DNA of 33,687 nt from Lachnospiraceae bacterium (GTDB lineage: Bacteria > Bacillota > Clostridia > Lachnospirales > Lachnospiraceae). The position numbers and the translations under genes are program-made. This document shows, piece after piece, positions 29,212 to 33,687 of this stretch (positions are counted from its first letter, which is position 1; the number at the start of each line of letters is the position of its first letter). Where the stretch lies: assembly GCA_022771765.1 (NCBI GenBank), contig JALELN010000088.1, positions 1-33,687 of the forward strand, read 5' to 3'. The notes beneath the pieces are model-generated. The model made no database searches and was not told where the DNA came from. It was given only the letters and a program-made list of their open reading frames with translations.

Positions 29212-30150
29212 ATGGAGAAGATGAGAATACTTGCGATTGATGACAATACTGTGAATCTCGCGACACTTGAGCAGGAATTAAAATCAAAATACGAAGTGAT
29301 TCCCATGATTTCCGGTCGCAGGGCGATAAAATATCTTTATAGAGAGCAGGTGGATCTGATCCTGCTTGATGTCGAGATGCCGATTATGGACGGTATTGAG
29401 ACATTGAAAGAGATACGTGCACAGGAAAATGGAGTGACAGTACCCGTTATTTTTTTAACTGCAAAGAAAGATAAAGCAACCGTCATTGATGGTGCAAAGC
29501 TTGGGATTATGGACTGTATTACCAAGCCATTTGATCCGGAGGATCTGCATGAACGCATTGAGCGTGTGTTCAAGCGGCTGGGTGTACTTCCTATGGAGGA
29601 AGAGGAACTGTACCAGCGCGTGATAGGTATTTTAAAGGATATGAAGGAAGGCCGTATCAAGCAGGCTATCGTGAAGACGGATGAGGTGCTGAATTATCAG
29701 ATCGACGAGGAACTGTCCGGGCGTATTCGCAATGTACTCGGCAAGCTCAAGCAGGAGAACATGGAGAGTGCTGTTGAGATGATGGAGCGCGTGGTAGATT
29801 ACCTTGATAAACGTCTGAACACCGGGAAAAAGGAAAACGCGCTGCCGATTGCTGAGTCAGAAATATCCGTGCGCATTTTGTACGCGGTAGATGATCTGGA
29901 GAACTTTAAGCGAAAAGAGGCAATTGGAAAGCTGAAGGATCTGCAGCGTTATGATATTGGGAGCTATGTGTATCATGTGACAGAAGAAGTGGTGTCACTT
30001 CTGGAGGATTATGATGAGGTCAAGGCAGAAGAAATGCTGCAGACATTGCTGGCTGATCTGAAAAACGCACCTTCGGGAGAACTTTCCAAGATGGGAATGT
30101 CGGATGATGCCAAAAAGGCACAGGGCTATCATTCTACAATTAATAAGTAA
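29212..30150 (+). CDS. Receiver-domain protein with two tandem C-terminal helical modules, no DNA-binding domain
   Basis: REC: RILAIDDNTVNL...LILLDVEMPIMDG...PVIFLTAKKD...CITKPFDPEDL; C-terminal ~190 aa contains two copies of the module also at both kinase C-termini. AGGAGA RBS before ATG 29212. Confidence 0.92.
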   Translation: MEKMRILAIDDNTVNLATLEQELKSKYEVIPMISGRRAIKYLYREQVDLILLDVEMPIMDGIETLKEIRAQENGVTVPVIFLTAKKDKATVIDGAKLGIMDCITKPFDPEDLHERIERVFKRLGVLPMEEEELYQRVIGILKDMKEGRIKQAIVKTDEVLNYQIDEELSGRIRNVLGKLKQENMESAVEMMERVVDYLDKRLNTGKKENALPIAESEISVRILYAVDDLENFKRKEAIGKLKDLQRYDIGSYVYHVTEEVVSLLEDYDEVKAEEMLQTLLADLKNAPSGELSKMGMSDDAKKAQGYHSTINK

Positions 30151-30172
30151 AAGAAAAAGGGGATGTCAAACA

Positions 30173-30319
30173 GTGAATAGTGAAAAGAAGATTCCGGATA
30201 TGAACAGACAGGAGTATAGCAGTTATGTGCAGCGTCATTACCGCAATGACCCGCAGTGGGTGCGCACGATGCTTATTTCTAAATATGACAGAGAACATAA
30301 TACAACTAAAGGTGAGTAA
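30173..30319 (+). CDS. Hypothetical small protein (48 aa)
   Basis: GTG start with upstream AAAGGGGAT RBS-like sequence; MNSEKKIPDMNRQEYSSYVQRHYRNDPQWVRTMLISKYDREHNTTKGE. Confidence 0.5.
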   Translation: MNSEKKIPDMNRQEYSSYVQRHYRNDPQWVRTMLISKYDREHNTTKGE

Positions 30320-30325
30320 CATTCA

Positions 30326-30913
30326 ATGAGTCGAACAGCTACCGTAGAACGTAATACGAAGGAAACAAAGATCCGGGTGACTCTGGAACTGGACGGAACC
30401 GGAATGGGACAGATCGACACCGGTATCGGATTTTTTGATCATATGCTGGAAGGATTTACCAGACATGGATTATTTGACCTGACCGCGAAATGTCAGGGGG
30501 ATATACAGGTGGACAGCCATCATAGTATTGAGGATATGGGCATTGTGCTGGGCAGCGCGATCCGGGAGGCACTCGGAGATAAAAAGGGCATTGTGCGCTA
30601 CGGAAGCTGTATGCTTCCGATGGATGAAACGCTGGCTATGTGTGCCATTGATCTTTCCGGCAGACCATATCTTGTGTTTGACGCACCTTTTAAGGGTGCG
30701 ATGGTCGGGACGATGGATACACAGATGGCACGGGAGTTTTTCTATGCTGTCAGCTATGCCGCCGGCATGAACCTGCATCTTAAGGTACTTTACGGTGAAA
30801 ATGACCATCACATGATGGAGGCACTTTTTAAGGCCTTTGCCAAAGCTCTTGATGCTGCCACAAGATTTGATCCGCGTATTACAGATGTCCTGTCGACGAA
30901 AGGATCACTATAA
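30326..30913 (+). CDS. hisB: Imidazoleglycerol-phosphate dehydratase
   Basis: IDTGIGFFDHMLEGFTRHGLFDL, DSHHSIEDMGIVLG, GENDHHMMEALFKAFAKALDAA. Confidence 0.97.
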   Translation: MSRTATVERNTKETKIRVTLELDGTGMGQIDTGIGFFDHMLEGFTRHGLFDLTAKCQGDIQVDSHHSIEDMGIVLGSAIREALGDKKGIVRYGSCMLPMDETLAMCAIDLSGRPYLVFDAPFKGAMVGTMDTQMAREFFYAVSYAAGMNLHLKVLYGENDHHMMEALFKAFAKALDAATRFDPRITDVLSTKGSL

Positions 30914-30929
30914 TAGGAAGATAAACGAG

Positions 30930-31052
30930 ATGCATTTTCTGCGACTTTTGCCGACCGAGCTTGACGAGTGGGCAGAGTGTGCAGTAGAAGAAAAGGACTG
31001 TGTTACCTGTGATTTTTGCCCGAACGAGCATGACGAGTGTAAGGGCAATTGA
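30930..31052 (+). CDS. Small cysteine-rich protein (40 aa), putative metal-binding
   Basis: MHFLRLLPTELDEWAECAVEEKDCVTCDFCPNEHDECKGN; AGGAAG RBS-like sequence upstream. Confidence 0.5.
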   Translation: MHFLRLLPTELDEWAECAVEEKDCVTCDFCPNEHDECKGN

Positions 31053-31129
31053 ACAGGGAATACAGTCCTTTTCATATAATACTGCACAAATTTGCCACGC
31101 CGCCCCAAATTTGTTAAAAATGCCGAAAA

Positions 31130-31145
31130 ATAAAATATCTAGTAT
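31130..31145 (+). promoter_or_regulatory. NrdR box 2
   Basis: ATAAAATATCTAGTAT; shares ATATCTAGTA core with box 1, spaced exactly 32 bp upstream. Confidence 0.75.
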
Positions 31146-31151
31146 CTCGTG

Positions 31152-31180
31152 TTGACACTAAACACTATATCTAGTACAAT
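31152..31180 (+). promoter_or_regulatory. nrdD promoter
   Basis: TTGACA (31152-31157), 17-nt spacer, TACAAT (31175-31180). Confidence 0.85.
31162..31177 (+). promoter_or_regulatory. NrdR box 1, overlapping the nrdD spacer and -10
   Basis: ACACTATATCTAGTAC, close to the known NrdR consensus acaCwAtATaTwGtgt. Confidence 0.88.
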
Positions 31181-31227
31181 ACATCATAACGACATTTTTA
31201 GTAAACCCGACGATAGGAGTAAGCGGT

Positions 31228-33432
31228 ATGAAGATAATCAAGAGAAGCGGTGCAGAGGTTGACTACGATATCACCAAAATAATTGCAGCTGTGCAGAAGG
31301 CAAATGAGAGCGTGCCGGCGGCAGAGCGTATGACACAGGAGCAGATTCTGCGGATTTCAGATAATGTGCGAAACACCTGTGAAGAGATGAACCGTGCATT
31401 AAATGTGGAGGAAATACAGGATCTGGTAGAAAATCAGATCATGGATCTGCGTGCTTTTGGCGTAGCCAGAAACTATATCACATACCGTTACCGTAGAGCG
31501 CTTGTGCGAAAATCAAACTCTACAGACGAGCAGATCTTAAGCCTGATCGAGTGCAATAATGAGGAAGTGAAACAGGAAAATTCCAATAAGAATCCCACTG
31601 TCAACAGCGTTCAGCGTGACTATATGGCAGGGGAGGTCAGCAAGGATATTACAAGACGTTTCCTTCTGCCTCCGGAAGTGATCGAGGCGCATGAGAAAGG
31701 AATTATCCATTTTCACGATGCAGATTACTTTGCCCAGCATATGCACAACTGTTGTCTGGTAAATCTGGAGGATATGCTGCAGAACGGCACGGTGATCAGT
31801 GAGACAATGATCGACAAACCCAAGAGTTTTGCGACTGCATGTAATATTGCGACCCAGAGCATCGCTCAGATTGCCAGTGCGCAGTATGGCGGACAAAGTA
31901 TTTCTCTGGCACATCTGGCACCGTTTGTACAGATCAGTCGTGACAAATACAGGAAAAAAGTGCGTGAGGAGTTTGAGGCAGAAGGCTTACAGCTTGATGC
32001 GGAGAAAATAAACGATATTGCCGAGATGCGTGTGCGTGAGGAGATTAAGCAGGGTGTACAGATGATTCAGTATCAGGTCATCTCGCTCATGACGACGAAC
32101 GGACAGGCTCCGTTTGTGACTGTGTTTATGTATCTGGATGAAGTGCCGGAAGGACAGATTCGTGATGATCTGGCAATGATTATCGAGGAGATGCTCTATC
32201 AGCGTATTCGTGGTGTTAAGAATGAGAGAGGAATCTATATTACGCCGGCGTTCCCGAAGCTGATCTATACGCTGGAGGAGGATAACATTCACGAGGACAG
32301 CAAGTATTTCTATTTGACAAAGATTGCTGCAGAGTGCACGGCAAAGCGTATGGTTCCGGATTACATTTCCGAAAAGATTATGAAACAGTTGAAAAAAGGT
32401 GATGTTTACACTTGTATGGGCTGCCGAAGCTTTTTGACACCGGACCGCTTTACGGATGAAGGAGTCGGAAATATTGCCAATGCCGGCAATTATGATCCGC
32501 AGAAGCATAAATATTACGGACGTTTTAATCAGGGGGTTGTGACACTGAATCTGGTCGATATCGCATGTTCTTCCGGAGGAGACATGGATCAGTTCTGGAA
32601 GATTTTTGATGAGCGTCTGGAACTGTGCTATAAGGCATTGATGTGCCGTCATAACCGGTTGAAGGGTACACCTTCTGATGTGGCACCGATTTTGTGGCAG
32701 CACGGTGCGCTGGCCCGTCTGGCACCGGGTGAGAAGATTGACAAGCTGTTGTATAACGGCTATTCTACGATTTCTCTTGGATATGCGGGGCTTTGTGAGT
32801 GTACCAGATATATGACCGGCAAATCTCACACGGATGCGGAGGCGACACCCTTTGCACTGCAGGTGATGCAGCATCTGAATGATGCCTGCGCTCGCTGGAA
32901 GCAGGAGACAAATATTGATTTCAGTGTGTATGGAACTCCGTTGGAGTCTACAACCTATAAATTCGCAAAATGTTTACAGAAGCGCTTTGGTATGATTCCC
33001 GGCGTAACGGACAAGAGCTATATTACCAACAGCTATCATGTACACGTGACAGAGCAGATTGACGCATTCAGCAAGCTGAAATTTGAGGCACAGTTTCAGC
33101 AGCTGTCACCGGGAGGTGCCATCAGCTATGTGGAAGTGCCTGATATGCAGAATAACATACAAGCGGTGTTGACTGTGATGAAGTATATTTATGACAACAT
33201 CATGTATGCAGAACTGAACACAAAGAGTGATTACTGTCAGGTGTGTGGTTTTGGCGGCGAGATCAAGGTTGTGAAGGACGAGAACGGCAAGCTTGTATGG
33301 GAATGCCCCAACTGCGGCAACCGCGATCAGAGCAAGATGAATGTTGCGCGTCGTACCTGCGGTTATATCGGAACGCAGTTCTGGAATCAGGGCAGGACGC
33401 AGGAGATTAAGGAAAGAGTATTACATTTATAG
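31228..33432 (+). CDS. nrdD: Anaerobic ribonucleoside-triphosphate reductase
   Basis: N-terminal ATP-cone (IIKRSGAEVDYDITKIIAAVQKAN); C-terminal Zn site CQVCG...CPNCG and glycyl radical motif RRTCGYIGTQFWNQGRTQEIKERV. Confidence 0.97.
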   Translation: MKIIKRSGAEVDYDITKIIAAVQKANESVPAAERMTQEQILRISDNVRNTCEEMNRALNVEEIQDLVENQIMDLRAFGVARNYITYRYRRALVRKSNSTDEQILSLIECNNEEVKQENSNKNPTVNSVQRDYMAGEVSKDITRRFLLPPEVIEAHEKGIIHFHDADYFAQHMHNCCLVNLEDMLQNGTVISETMIDKPKSFATACNIATQSIAQIASAQYGGQSISLAHLAPFVQISRDKYRKKVREEFEAEGLQLDAEKINDIAEMRVREEIKQGVQMIQYQVISLMTTNGQAPFVTVFMYLDEVPEGQIRDDLAMIIEEMLYQRIRGVKNERGIYITPAFPKLIYTLEEDNIHEDSKYFYLTKIAAECTAKRMVPDYISEKIMKQLKKGDVYTCMGCRSFLTPDRFTDEGVGNIANAGNYDPQKHKYYGRFNQGVVTLNLVDIACSSGGDMDQFWKIFDERLELCYKALMCRHNRLKGTPSDVAPILWQHGALARLAPGEKIDKLLYNGYSTISLGYAGLCECTRYMTGKSHTDAEATPFALQVMQHLNDACARWKQETNIDFSVYGTPLESTTYKFAKCLQKRFGMIPGVTDKSYITNSYHVHVTEQIDAFSKLKFEAQFQQLSPGGAISYVEVPDMQNNIQAVLTVMKYIYDNIMYAELNTKSDYCQVCGFGGEIKVVKDENGKLVWECPNCGNRDQSKMNVARRTCGYIGTQFWNQGRTQEIKERVLHL

Positions 33433-33439
33433 TGTAAAG

Positions 33440-33476
33440 AAACGGGATGCGATCAAAAAATTGCATCCCGTTTTTT
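33440..33476 (+). terminator. Rho-independent terminator of nrdD
   Basis: AAACGGGATGC-n12-GCATCCCGTTTTTT. Confidence 0.9.
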
Positions 33477-33493
33477 GAAGGAGGAAAAATATC

Positions 33494-33687
33494 ATGGCAA
33501 CACAGACAGATTTAAATTTACAGAAACAACTGATTTATTCGATCTATGTGCGCAGTCACACACCGGAAGGGACTTTTCGGGCAGTGATCCCGGATCTGGA
33601 CCGTATCCGTGCACTGGGAACGGATATCATCTGGTTCCTGCCGATTCATCCCATCGGAGTCAAGGGGAAAAAGGGCAGTCTTGGCTG
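33494..33687 (+). CDS. Alpha-amylase family glycosidase, N-terminal part (truncated by window end)
   Basis: MATQTDLNLQKQLIYSIYVRSHTPEGTFRAVIPDLDRIRALGTDIIWFLPIHPIGVKGKKGSLG; GGAGGAAA RBS. Confidence 0.88.
   Translation, partial: MATQTDLNLQKQLIYSIYVRSHTPEGTFRAVIPDLDRIRALGTDIIWFLPIHPIGVKGKKGSLG

Noticed and set aside
31987-32874. 295-aa antisense ORF inside nrdD
   Set aside because: Opposite a highly conserved nrdD; no recognisable domain or RBS context.
1-33687. CRISPR array, prophage, transposon or defence system
   Set aside because: No regularly spaced direct repeats, cas genes, transposases, integrases or phage structural genes seen in the ORF track or sequence.

Overview
A ~33.7 kb stretch of chromosome from a Clostridia/Lachnospiraceae-type Firmicute (inferred from gene content and style). 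It carries mostly metabolic, signalling and transport genes. I see no CRISPR array, phage, transposase or obvious defence island. Recognisable content: a ComEC-like MBL-fold protein; a polar amino-acid ABC transporter (SBP, permease, ATPase); an S8 (subtilisin/CspB-like) protease; a PocR-domain hybrid histidine kinase with an adjacent receiver-only regulator; a divergent LspA; a DUF5721-like protein; a transglutaminase-like lipoprotein; a DegV protein; a CtpE-like P-type ATPase; a fused 5-formyl-THF cyclo-ligase/FolC; proB-proA; a GH5 cellulase; an FMN_bind-like membrane protein; tRNA-Gly(GCC); a GH2 beta-mannosidase; an AraC regulator; a HAD hydrolase; an ECF S component; a second, 7TM-type hybrid kinase with its own receiver protein; hisB; nrdD with two NrdR boxes; and the start of an alpha-amylase-family gene. 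The most interesting signal is a ~60-65 aa, ungapped, alpha-helical module of unknown function. It occurs once at the C-terminus of each of the two hybrid kinases (genes ~17 kb apart) and twice in tandem in the receiver protein next to the second kinase. The second kinase also appears to have lost its N-box asparagine, and the first locus's receiver protein carries a degenerate N-terminal pseudo-receiver. Together these suggest an unusual paired phosphorelay with no DNA-binding output.
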